A stretch of DNA of 5,176 nt from Chloroflexota bacterium (GTDB lineage: Bacteria > Chloroflexota > Dehalococcoidia > UBA2979): the NCBI GenBank assembly GCA_016875695.1, contig VGPB01000137.1, forward strand, positions 1-5,176, written 5' to 3'. How positions within the stretch are numbered: the stretch's first letter is position 1; each line of letters starts with the position of its first letter. Under the pieces are notes generated by a model, which was not told where the DNA came from, did not search any database, and saw nothing but the letters and a program-made list of their open reading frames with translations. A program made the translations under genes and the position numbers. Positions 1 through 4,821 of this stretch are shown here, piece by piece.

Positions 1-84
1 GCGGTGGAGGAAGGGCTGCGCTTCGCGATTCGCGAGGGTGGCCGTACGGTGGGCGCGGGCGTGGTCACCGGGGTGGTCGAGTAG
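1..84 (+). CDS. tuf: Elongation factor Tu, C-terminal end (partial)
   Basis: Frame 1 is open from the window edge to TAG at 82-84 and encodes the last 27 residues of EF-Tu. The segment EEGLRFAIREGGRTVGAGVV is the hallmark end of domain III, the beta-barrel that helps bind aminoacyl-tRNA and EF-Ts. The protein is a cytoplasmic GTPase that delivers aminoacyl-tRNA to the ribosomal A site. The final residues (TGVVE) take the place of the more usual TEIL/TKILE-type ending. The start and GTPase domain lie outside the window. It is followed after 34 nt by rpmG, the usual order in many bacteria, so it probably heads or belongs to the same transcription unit. Confidence 0.96.
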   Translation, partial: AVEEGLRFAIREGGRTVGAGVVTGVVE

Positions 85-87
85 CAA

Positions 88-113
88 CCGCCTGAGCGCG
101 GGAAGGCAGGCGG
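88..113 (+). repeat. Inverted repeat / hairpin in the tuf-rpmG gap
   Basis: CCGCCTG (88-94) is exactly complementary to CAGGCGG (107-113), giving a 7-bp stem with a 12-nt loop in the 34-nt gap between tuf and rpmG. No T-run follows, so it is not a classical intrinsic terminator. It ends 5 nt before the rpmG GTG and covers the purine-rich ribosome-binding region (GGAAGG, 101-106, in the loop). It could therefore tune rpmG translation or partly terminate after tuf. The pairing is visible; the function is inferred. Confidence 0.4.
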
Positions 114-118
114 GAACT

Positions 119-286
119 GTGCCGAAGTCCAAGGGAGATCGCGAGCACATCACGCTCGCGTGCTCGAACTGCCGGTCGCGGACGTACCACACGGAGAAGA
201 ACCGGCGGAACGACACGGAGCGCATCGAGCTGAACAAGTACTGCCCGCGGTGCCGGCGCCACTCCGCGTATCGAGAGACACGCTGA
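119..286 (+). CDS. rpmG: 50S ribosomal protein L33 (zinc-ribbon form)
   Basis: This encodes 55 residues, the normal size for L33, a small protein of the large ribosomal subunit near the E site. Two CxxC pairs (C15/C18 and C42/C45) form the zinc ribbon of the cysteine-containing L33 type, as opposed to the zinc-independent paralogue. The body TEKNRRND and the tail KYCPRCRRHSAYRETR are typical of the family. I chose GTG at 119 because it gives the expected N-terminus MPKSKGDREHIT; an in-frame ATG at 38 lies inside tuf and would add 27 unrelated residues. The ribosome-binding site is weak (GGAAGG or GGGA upstream, partly in a hairpin). The TGA overlaps the secE ATG by one base (TGATG), which suggests translational coupling. 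Confidence 0.95.
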   Translation: MPKSKGDREHITLACSNCRSRTYHTEKNRRNDTERIELNKYCPRCRRHSAYRETR

Positions 287-585
287 TGGGACGCGCGGCG
301 CGGAGGCAGCAGGAGCGGAGCACGCGGCGGCAGCCGCGGCAGGCGCCGAGCCGTTCGATCGCGCCGACCGCGACGAGGCTGCCGGGCACGGCGCACGCGC
401 CGCGCCGGCGCTTTGGGTGGCTGCGCGACATCCGCGACGAGCTGCGCAAGGTGACGTGGCCGACGCGCGCGGAGACGCTGCACCTGACGATGGTGGTGCT
501 GGTGGTCTCGGCGCTGTTCGGCGCGCTGCTCGGCGCGGCGGACGTGGCGCTGAGCTGGGTCGTCGCGCAGACGATCCTGCGCTAG
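286..585 (+). CDS. secE: Preprotein translocase subunit SecE
   Basis: This encodes 99 residues of SecE, the essential clamp subunit of the SecYEG membrane channel. The conserved amphipathic helix reads DIRDELRKVTWPTRAET (about residues 48-64) and includes the family's KVTWP motif. A single membrane span follows, about residues 67-94. The first 45 residues are an Arg/Pro/Gln-rich, probably disordered cytoplasmic tail unlike the conserved core; such basic tails are common in one-span SecE proteins. The ATG at 286 overlaps the rpmG stop. The same frame is open back to an ATG at 160, but that extension lies wholly inside rpmG and is rejected. Its position between rpmG and nusG is the conserved one. 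Confidence 0.94.
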   Translation: MGRAARRQQERSTRRQPRQAPSRSIAPTATRLPGTAHAPRRRFGWLRDIRDELRKVTWPTRAETLHLTMVVLVVSALFGALLGAADVALSWVVAQTILR

Positions 586-615
586 CGCGCCTGCGCTGCC
601 CGGCGGGCATCCTCG

Positions 616-631
616 AAGGAGCGGAACCCTG
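616..631 (+). promoter_or_regulatory. Strong ribosome-binding site before a CTG, candidate nusG start
   Basis: AAGGAG at 616-621 is followed after exactly 7 nt by CTG at 629-631, in frame with nusG and with no intervening stop. No ATG, GTG or TTG lies within normal distance of this Shine-Dalgarno in any frame. The site therefore either serves a rare CTG start or was paired with an ATG that has mutated or been misread. Confidence 0.5.
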
Positions 632-667
632 ACGACACCACAGGTCACGGGACAGGACCAGGACGCG

Positions 668-1243
668 GTGCTGGCAGACGCCGAGGTGGCGGAGGCGCCG
701 GACGACGGTCGCGCGTGGTACATCGTGCAGACGTACTCGGGGTACGAGAACAAGGTGAAGACCAACCTCGAGCAGCGCGTGAAGCACATGGACATGGGGC
801 ACAAGATCTTTCAGGTGGTGATCCCGACCGAGGAGGAGATCGAGATCCGCGACGGGCAGCGGCGCACGGTGCAGCGCAAGCTGTTTCCGGGGTACGTGCT
901 GGTGCAGCTCGCGATGGACGACGAGTCGTGGTACGTGGTGCGCAACACGCCCGGCGTGACGGGGTTCGCGGGCGGCACGCAGGACCTAGAGCGGTCGCGG
1001 CCGACGCCGCTCGCGGACGAGGAAGTGGCGCGTATCGTGCGGCAGATGCACACGGCGCAGCCGCGCATCAACATCGGCTTCAAGGTGGGCGAGAGCGTGC
1101 GTGTGACGGATGGCCCGTTCGTGGACTTCGTCGGCCAGGTGGACGAGATCAACCTCGACAAGGGCAAGGTGCGTGTGCTGGTCTCGATGTTCGGGCGCGA
1201 GACGCCGGTCGAGCTGGACTTCCTGCAGGTAGAGAAGCAGTAG
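668..1243 (+). CDS. nusG: Transcription termination/antitermination protein NusG
   Basis: This encodes 191 residues from GTG 668. NusG binds the RNA polymerase clamp, influences pausing and Rho termination, and links transcription to the leading ribosome. The NGN domain starts at WYIVQTYSGYENKV (residues 17-30) and contains PGYVLV (74-79) and VRNTPGVTGF (91-100). The KOW domain spans about 138-191 and carries VGESVRVTDGPFVDFVGQV. Both domains are complete and the length is normal. The start is uncertain. GTG 668 has only a weak AGGA 4 nt upstream. CTG 629 is in frame, lies 7 nt after AAGGAG (616-621), and would add 13 residues beginning MTTPQVTGQDQD. Neither choice affects the folded domains. 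Confidence 0.95.
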   Translation: MLADAEVAEAPDDGRAWYIVQTYSGYENKVKTNLEQRVKHMDMGHKIFQVVIPTEEEIEIRDGQRRTVQRKLFPGYVLVQLAMDDESWYVVRNTPGVTGFAGGTQDLERSRPTPLADEEVARIVRQMHTAQPRINIGFKVGESVRVTDGPFVDFVGQVDEINLDKGKVRVLVSMFGRETPVELDFLQVEKQ

Positions 1244-1284
1244 CGGCGCGATCGCGGCGCACGACGGGCAGGCGGTGAGGGCGG

Positions 1285-1707
1285 ATGGCGAAGAAGGTAC
1301 GCGCGGTGGTGACGCTGCAGATCCCGGCGGGGAAGGCGAACCCGGCGCCGCCCGTGGGCACGGCGCTGGGCCCGCACGGCATCAACATCATGGAGTTCTG
1401 CAAGACGTACAACGAGCGTACGGCGAGCCAGGACGGTCAGATCATCCCGGCGCAGATCACGATCTTTGAGGACCGCTCGTTCAGCTTCGTGCTGAAGACG
1501 CCGCCGGCGTCGGACCTGCTGCGGCAGGCGGCGGGCGTGAAGGCGGGCTCGGCGAATCAGCTGCGCACAATCGTGGGACGCGTGACGCACGACCAGGTGC
1601 GCGAGATCGCGCGCACGAAGCTGCCGGACCTGAACACGACGGACATCGAGCAGGCGGTGCGTAGTATCGAGGGCACGGCGCGCTCGATGGGGATCGAGGT
1701 GGTGTAG
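1285..1707 (+). CDS. rplK: 50S ribosomal protein L11
   Basis: This encodes 140 residues, matching the usual 140-142. L11 binds the GTPase-associated region of 23S rRNA with the L10-L12 stalk and helps elongation factors act; it is also needed for RelA activation in many bacteria. The N-terminal domain carries PPVGTALGPHGINIMEFCK (22-40). The C-terminal rRNA-binding domain includes KTPPASDLLRQAAG and ends LPDLNTTDIEQAVRSIEGTARSMGIEV. The ATG at 1285 gives the standard MAKKVRAVVTLQIPAGKANPAPP start and has GGTGAGG (1274-1280) 4 nt upstream. The gene lies 41 nt after nusG and 2 nt before rplA. Confidence 0.97.
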   Translation: MAKKVRAVVTLQIPAGKANPAPPVGTALGPHGINIMEFCKTYNERTASQDGQIIPAQITIFEDRSFSFVLKTPPASDLLRQAAGVKAGSANQLRTIVGRVTHDQVREIARTKLPDLNTTDIEQAVRSIEGTARSMGIEVV

Positions 1708-1709
1708 CG

Positions 1710-2426
1710 ATGCCGAAGGTGAGCAAGCGAGTCGCGGCGGCGCGCGGGCTGGTGGAGGCGAAACGGCTGTACGAGCCGGCGGCCGCCGTCGCGCTCGTGA
1801 AGCAGGCGGCGACGGCGAAGTTCGACGAGACGGTGGAGCTGCACCTGCGCACGGGCCTGGACGGGCGGCACGCGGACCAGCAGATCCGCGGCTCGATCAC
1901 GCTGCCGCACGGCCTGGGGCGCGTGATGACGGTGGTGGTGTTCGCGGAGGGTGAGGCGGCGGCGCTGGCGCTGCAGGCGGGTGCTGACGAGGTGGGCTCG
2001 GACGAGCTGATCCAGCGCGTGGCGGACGGCTTCACGGCGTTCGACGTGGCGCTGGCGCAGCGCGAGTTGATGGGTAAGGTGGGGCGGCTGGGGCGCATTC
2101 TGGGTCCGCGCGGGCTGATGCCGAACCCGCGCTCCGGCACGGTGCTAGAGACGGCCGACATCGCGCGCGGGGTGCGCGAGGCGAAGAGCGGGCGCGTGGA
2201 GTTCCGGCTGGACCGCACGAACCTTGTGCACGTGCCGATCGGCAAGGTGTCGTTCGACGACCAGCGGCTGATGGAGAACCTGGCGGCGCTGATCAACGAG
2301 ATCGTGAAGGCGAAGCCGCAGGCGGCGAAGGGCCAGTACATCCGCGGCGTGACTCTGACCTCTACGATGGGGCCGGGCGTGCGCGTGGAGGTGGGCCCGG
2401 TGCTGGCGCTGGCGGCCGAGGCGTAG
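1710..2426 (+). CDS. rplA: 50S ribosomal protein L1
   Basis: This encodes 238 residues; L1 is usually about 230. L1 forms the mobile stalk beside the E site and assists release of deacylated tRNA. The diagnostic signature GRLGRILGPRGLMPNPRSGT lies at about residues 125-144. Both flanking halves of the two-domain fold are present: an N-terminal part with DETVELHLRTGLDGRHADQQ and a C-terminal part with GQYIRGVTLTSTMGPGVRVE. The ATG follows the rplK stop after 2 nt, so translation is probably coupled. In several bacteria L1 represses the rplK-rplA mRNA. I could not identify an L1-binding RNA in the short gap before rplK. Confidence 0.97.
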   Translation: MPKVSKRVAAARGLVEAKRLYEPAAAVALVKQAATAKFDETVELHLRTGLDGRHADQQIRGSITLPHGLGRVMTVVVFAEGEAAALALQAGADEVGSDELIQRVADGFTAFDVALAQRELMGKVGRLGRILGPRGLMPNPRSGTVLETADIARGVREAKSGRVEFRLDRTNLVHVPIGKVSFDDQRLMENLAALINEIVKAKPQAAKGQYIRGVTLTSTMGPGVRVEVGPVLALAAEA

Positions 2427-2440
2427 CAGACTAAGAGCCT

Positions 2441-2462
2441 GCGCCGCGGTCGACCGCGGCGC
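2441..2462 (+). repeat. 22-bp perfect palindrome after rplA
   Basis: The 22 bases at 2441-2462 equal their own reverse complement: GCGCCGCGG, a TCGA centre, then CCGCGGCGC. In RNA this makes a 9-bp all-GC stem with a UCGA tetraloop. It starts 14 nt after the rplA stop. No T-run follows (next bases GGCGTGTTCGG), so it is not a standard intrinsic terminator. It could partly terminate or pause polymerase, protect the rplA 3' end, or be an RNase cleavage point separating rplKA from rplJL mRNA. Confidence 0.5.
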
Positions 2463-2535
2463 GGCGTGTTCGGCCGCGCAAGCCTCGCTGAGGCGGCGCG
2501 GGACCACCGCAGACCACGGGTCTCCGCTGGCCGGT

Positions 2536-2554
2536 GCCGTCTTCAGGGGACGGC
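2536..2554 (+). repeat. Leader hairpin GCCGTC/GACGGC
   Basis: GCCGTC (2536-2541) pairs perfectly with GACGGC (2549-2554) around a 7-nt loop TTCAGGG. The stem can be lengthened past a 2-nt bulge by CCG (2531-2533) pairing with CGG (2555-2557). It stands just 3' of the AGACC element and is probably one arm of the L10 leader fold. The pairing is seen; the role is inferred. Confidence 0.5.
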
Positions 2555-2597
2555 CGGGGGCGGGTGAAGGGCCGGACGGCCGCCCGTGCAGGTGGGA

Positions 2598-2640
2598 GCT
2601 CGCGCGAGCGGCCGCCCGCCGGGCGGCGCGAGGCTCGCGC
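2598..2640 (+). repeat. Nested inverted repeats with two exclusive pairings
   Basis: GCTCGCGC occurs at 2598-2605 and again at 2633-2640. Both copies are complementary to GCGCGAGC at 2602-2609, so that strand can fold locally (12-bp palindrome 2598-2609) or at a distance (8-bp stem 2602-2609 with 2633-2640). The long-range stem encloses a second hairpin, GCCGCC/GGCGGC (2611-2616 with 2622-2627). Mutually exclusive pairings of this type are the layout used by attenuators. No T-run terminator accompanies it. Confidence 0.45.
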
Positions 2641-2716
2641 CCGCTCATCCACGTCGGCGGTGCGACACATGTGCGCGCGAGGGGCGCGGTGGGACGTGCG
2701 CACGCGCGGCGAGGAT

Positions 2717-2729
2717 GGAGGTGGGATTG
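2717..2729 (+). promoter_or_regulatory. rplJ ribosome-binding site and TTG start
   Basis: GGAGGTG at 2717-2723 is a near-perfect anti-SD complement. GGAGG ends 5 nt before TTG 2727. An in-frame ATG at 2715-2717 overlaps this site and has no equally good Shine-Dalgarno of its own, so the TTG is the better start. Confidence 0.75.
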
Positions 2730-3257
2730 CCGACGGCACGCAAAATGAGCGAGGTGGCGGAGCTGCGGGCGCTGCTCGCGGACGCGGAGCTGGCGATCGC
2801 GGCCTCGTACCAGGGCATGCGGGACAGCGATCAGCGCGCGCTGCGACGCGCGCTCGCGCCCGGTGGCGCGCAGCTGCGCGTGGTCAAGAACACGCTGCTC
2901 AGGCTCGCCGCCGGTGAGCTCGGACGCAGCGACTATGCGGCGCTGGCCGAGGGGCCGACGGCGCTGGTAGTCACGCGGGGCGACCCGGTGGCGGCGGCGC
3001 AGGCCGTGGCGCAGTACCGGCGGGAGCACGCGAACACGCCGTTCCGCATTCGCGGGGCGGTGCTGGGCCGGGAGCGCGTGGACGCAGCGTATGTGGAGGA
3101 CCTGGCGACGGTGCCGCCGCGCGAGGTGCTGCTGGGGCGCATCGCGGGCGGCTTGGTGAGCAAGGTCGCGGAGCTCGCCGGGCTCCTGCAGGCGACGACG
3201 CGCGAGTTCGCGGGGTTGCTGGAGGCGCGTGCGGCACAGCTGGAGGCGGAGCAGTAG
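2727..3257 (+). CDS. rplJ: 50S ribosomal protein L10
   Basis: This encodes 176 residues, a normal L10 length. L10 is the base of the ribosomal stalk: its N-terminal domain binds 23S rRNA near L11 and its C-terminal helix carries L12 dimers. The rRNA-binding part shows ASYQGM (26-31) and VVKNTLLRLA (52-61). The C-terminal helix runs through SKVAELAGLLQATTREFAGLLEARAAQLEAEQ, about residues 145-176. I chose TTG 2727 because it gives MPTARKMSEVAELR, which matches the usual L10 N-terminus, and because GGAGGTG (2717-2723) sits just before it. Rival in-frame starts are ATG 2715, which overlaps that Shine-Dalgarno, and ATG 2745, which would lose the conserved PTxRK. Expression is probably controlled by the leader upstream. 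Confidence 0.95.
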   Translation: MPTARKMSEVAELRALLADAELAIAASYQGMRDSDQRALRRALAPGGAQLRVVKNTLLRLAAGELGRSDYAALAEGPTALVVTRGDPVAAAQAVAQYRREHANTPFRIRGAVLGRERVDAAYVEDLATVPPREVLLGRIAGGLVSKVAELAGLLQATTREFAGLLEARAAQLEAEQ

Positions 3258-3266
3258 GGCATCGCA

Positions 3267-3287
3267 GCGCTCGCAGCGGGCGAGCGC
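3267..3287 (+). repeat. Strong hairpin between rplJ and rplL
   Basis: GCGCTCGC (3267-3274) is exactly complementary to GCGAGCGC (3280-3287), leaving a 5-nt loop AGCGG. It starts 9 nt after the rplJ stop, in an 88-nt gap that is unusually long for this operon. It is not followed by a T-run. A possible role is mRNA processing or stabilisation that helps rplL outproduce rplJ, since several L12 copies are made per L10. This role is inferred. Confidence 0.5.
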
Positions 3288-3345
3288 GCGATATGGCAGG
3301 GTGTGACGTCGGCGCAGCGCACGCGCCGCGCGGAAGGAGCGAACG

Positions 3346-3729
3346 ATGGCGAAGGTAGCGGACGCGCTGGAGATCATCCGCGGCATGACGATCGTCGAGC
3401 TGCGCGACCTCAACAAGGCGATCGAGGAGGAGTTCGGGGTTACGGCGGCGGCGCCGATGATGATGGCTGCCGCACCCGGCGGCGGCGCTGCGGCGCCGGC
3501 GGCGGAGGTCGAGGAGCAGACGGAGTTCGACCTCGTGCTGACGAACTTCGGCGCGAACAAGATCAACGTGATCAAGGTCGTGCGCGAGCTGACCGCGTTG
3601 GGGCTGAAAGAAGCGAAGGACCTCGTTGAGGCCGCGCCGAAGACCGTCAAGGAGGCGATGCCGAAGGCGGACGCGCAGGCGGCGAAGGCGAAGCTCGAGG
3701 AGGCCGGCGCGGCCGTCGAGCTGAAGTAG
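3346..3729 (+). CDS. rplL: 50S ribosomal protein L7/L12
   Basis: This encodes 127 residues; the family is usually 120-130. L12 is the multicopy stalk protein that recruits and stimulates translational GTPases. The N-terminal dimerisation and L10-binding domain (about 1-32) contains TIVELRDLNKAIEEEFGV. A flexible hinge rich in Ala, Gly, Pro and Met covers about 33-58. The C-terminal factor-binding domain (about 59-127) has the invariant GANKINVIKVVRELTALGLK, then EAKDLVE and the ending KLEEAGAAVELK. ATG 3346 has GGAAGGAG (3332-3339) 6 nt upstream, one of the best ribosome-binding sites in the window, as suits a protein made in excess. The hinge is slightly unusual in its MMM run. Confidence 0.98.
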   Translation: MAKVADALEIIRGMTIVELRDLNKAIEEEFGVTAAAPMMMAAAPGGGAAAPAAEVEEQTEFDLVLTNFGANKINVIKVVRELTALGLKEAKDLVEAAPKTVKEAMPKADAQAAKAKLEEAGAAVELK

Positions 3730-3731
3730 CG

Positions 3732-3773
3732 CACGCGTAGCTCTGGCGCCGCGGCTTCGGACCGCGACGCGTG
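3732..3773 (+). terminator. Two-part hairpin after rplL, possible end of operon
   Basis: CACGCGT (3732-3738) pairs with ACGCGTG (3767-3773) and encloses a second stem, CGCGG (3750-3754) with CCGCG (3762-3766), around the loop CTTCGGA. It begins 2 nt after the rplL stop. No T-run follows, so it could be a weak or Rho-assisted terminator, a 3'-end stabiliser, or incidental in GC-rich DNA. Its place at the end of the ribosomal block makes an operon boundary plausible. Confidence 0.4.
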
Positions 3774-3774
3774 G

Positions 3775-3786
3775 TAGGCTCCTCGC
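3775..3786 (+). promoter_or_regulatory. Possible -10 element for a leaderless mRNA
   Basis: TAGGCT (3775-3780) fits the minimal -10 pattern TAnnnT and ends 6 nt before ATG 3787. Transcription would start at or next to the A of the ATG. No Shine-Dalgarno is present in the 25 nt before this ATG, which agrees with a leaderless transcript. No clear -35 is visible. A single TAnnnT can occur by chance. Confidence 0.35.
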
Positions 3787-4293
3787 ATGGAATGCTTTCG
3801 CTGCGACCAGGCGGCCGAGCAGGAGTGCGCGCGCTGCGGCGTGCTGTACTGCGACGATCACGGCGACGGGCTGTGCGAGCGGTGCATGGATCCCGCGCTG
3901 GCGTTGCCGTCGTACCGCGTGTATCGCGGCTCGCTCGTGGCGCTGCTCGTCGGCAGCGTGTTCGCGGTGTGGCTGCTGCTGCGGCCGGTCGGTGGCGACG
4001 CGGACGCGCCGCCGGCGGCGCTTGCGGCGGTGGTCCCGAGCGCGACGGCGGCCGCGCGAGCCTCCGCGACGCCGACCGCGATGGCGACGCTCGAGGTGGC
4101 GGCGACGGCATTGCCCACGTCCACGGCGGTGCCGCGCGCGTACACGGTGAAGCCGGGCGACACGCTGTACGGGATCGCGGACCGGCTGCGCGGGAGCGTG
4201 CCGTTGCAGGAGTACATGCAGCGGCTGTTGCAGGCGAACAACCTGACGGAGAGCAGTATCATCAACGCGGGCAGCACGCTGCGGGTGCCGTGA
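3787..4293 (+). CDS. Zn-finger, single-span membrane protein with C-terminal LysM domain
   Basis: This encodes 168 residues in four parts. Residues 3-33 are cysteine-rich: C3/C6, C14/C17, C22/H25 and C30/C33, four pairs in the arrangement of a B-box-like zinc finger that could bind two metal ions. Residues 49-65 form a hydrophobic membrane span. Residues 66-118 are an Ala/Thr/Pro-rich linker. Residues 119-168 are a LysM domain beginning YTVKPGDTLYGIADRL and ending NAGSTLRVP, a fold that binds glycan chains such as peptidoglycan. Arginines before the span suggest the finger is cytoplasmic and the LysM outside. The stop overlaps the next gene's ATG (TGATG). The specific function is unknown; a link between envelope glycan and a cytoplasmic partner is one guess. 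ATG 3787 is the only start that keeps the first CxxC. Confidence 0.85.
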   Translation: MECFRCDQAAEQECARCGVLYCDDHGDGLCERCMDPALALPSYRVYRGSLVALLVGSVFAVWLLLRPVGGDADAPPAALAAVVPSATAAARASATPTAMATLEVAATALPTSTAVPRAYTVKPGDTLYGIADRLRGSVPLQEYMQRLLQANNLTESSIINAGSTLRVP

Positions 4294-4808
4294 TGGACGA
4301 CGAAGAAGGCGAGCTGCTGCACCGCCGCGAGGGCCATCGGGCCGGGGTGGTGCGCTCGGTGTGGGCGTACAGCGCGCTCACGGCCCTCGCGCTCGCGCTG
4401 CTGTTCGGCATCACGCTGCCGAGCCTGATCGGCGGGAGCGAGGGCGCGATCATCTCGGGCGCGGTGCTGGCGCTGTTCGCGTGGCTGTTCTTCCAGGAGG
4501 CGTACGGCGGGTGGCGCGACCTGCGCTCGGAGCCGGTGGAGACGCGCGGCGCGGTGCGGCGCACGTGGGCCAAGGGCACCGTGCTGTGGTTTTTCCGCTC
4601 GCACTACGTGCACGTGGAGCGCGTGGTGTTCGATGTGCCGCGTAGCACGTGGGCGGACTTGCAGGCGGGCGACGTGGTGCGCGTCGAGCATTGGCCGCGC
4701 ACGAAGCGCGTGATCGCTGTGCACCGCATCGAGCGCTCCGCGACGCCGCCGTCGCCGCCGCCGCCGCGATCGCGGCGGACGGTGCGCGACCCGCGCCTGC
4801 GCCCCTGA
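4293..4808 (+). CDS. Unrecognised protein with two membrane spans
   Basis: This encodes 171 residues of no family I can name. An acidic/basic N-terminus (MDDEEGELLHRREGHR) precedes two likely membrane helices at about 24-46 and 51-67. A soluble part of about 80 residues follows (about 83-148). It is rich in Val, His, Trp and Arg and alternates in a beta-like way, including GTVLWFFRSHYVHVERVVF and LQAGDVVRVEHWPRTKRV, suggesting a small beta-barrel or SH3/OB-like fold. The tail (150-171) is Pro-rich then Arg-rich and probably disordered. ATG 4293 overlaps the stop of the LysM gene, so the two are probably co-translated and may act together at the membrane. An upstream extension of this frame through the LysM gene is a shadow. 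Confidence 0.8.
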   Translation: MDDEEGELLHRREGHRAGVVRSVWAYSALTALALALLFGITLPSLIGGSEGAIISGAVLALFAWLFFQEAYGGWRDLRSEPVETRGAVRRTWAKGTVLWFFRSHYVHVERVVFDVPRSTWADLQAGDVVRVEHWPRTKRVIAVHRIERSATPPSPPPPRSRRTVRDPRLRP

Positions 4809-4821
4809 CACGCGGCGCGGC

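Larger units (their letters stand above)
2427..2726 (+). promoter_or_regulatory. rplJ 5' leader, probable L10 autoregulatory RNA
   Basis: This 300-nt gene-free stretch between rplA and rplJ is packed with inverted repeats. In 2501-2526 the string ACCACCGCAGACC is followed by ACG and GGTCT, so AGACC (2511-2515) pairs with GGTCT (2519-2523). This resembles the CCGnAGACC element that I recall from the L10 leader family, where an RNA kink-turn binds the L10-(L12)n complex. Downstream are a hairpin with stem GCCGTC/GACGGC (2536-2541 with 2549-2554) and a larger structure at 2598-2640. Location, length and the AGACC element agree with an L10 leader repressing rplJ-rplL when L10/L12 is in excess. 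The fold and binding are inferred. I see no convincing promoter in this GC-rich region. Confidence 0.65.

Noticed and set aside
160..285. Upstream extension of secE to an ATG at 160
   Set aside because: The added residues are rpmG read in another frame. The ATG at 286 overlapping the rpmG stop gives a normal SecE.
65..802. Minus-strand frame of 245 codons over rpmG, secE and the start of nusG
   Set aside because: It is opposite conserved genes, its composition is simple, and it has no plausible ribosome-binding site or family motif.
1247..1256. 10-bp palindrome CGCGATCGCG between nusG and rplK as an operator
   Set aside because: Short GC palindromes like this are expected by chance in such DNA, and nothing else supports a binding site.
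2586..2726. Upstream extension of rplJ to an earlier in-frame start
   Set aside because: The added sequence is Arg/Gly-rich and unlike any L10 N-terminus. It falls in the structured leader, and the GGAGGTG plus MPTARK fixes the start at 2727.
2145..3788. Minus-strand open frame of 547 codons opposite rplA, rplJ and rplL
   Set aside because: It lies opposite three certain ribosomal genes. Its product is a low-complexity Arg/Ala/Pro/His mixture typical of antisense frames in GC-rich DNA, and no domain is recognisable.
3771..4292. Long upstream extension of the two-span protein through the LysM gene
   Set aside because: It is an out-of-frame reading of the LysM gene, with Arg/Gly/Ala-rich composition. 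The TGATG overlap gives the natural start at 4293.
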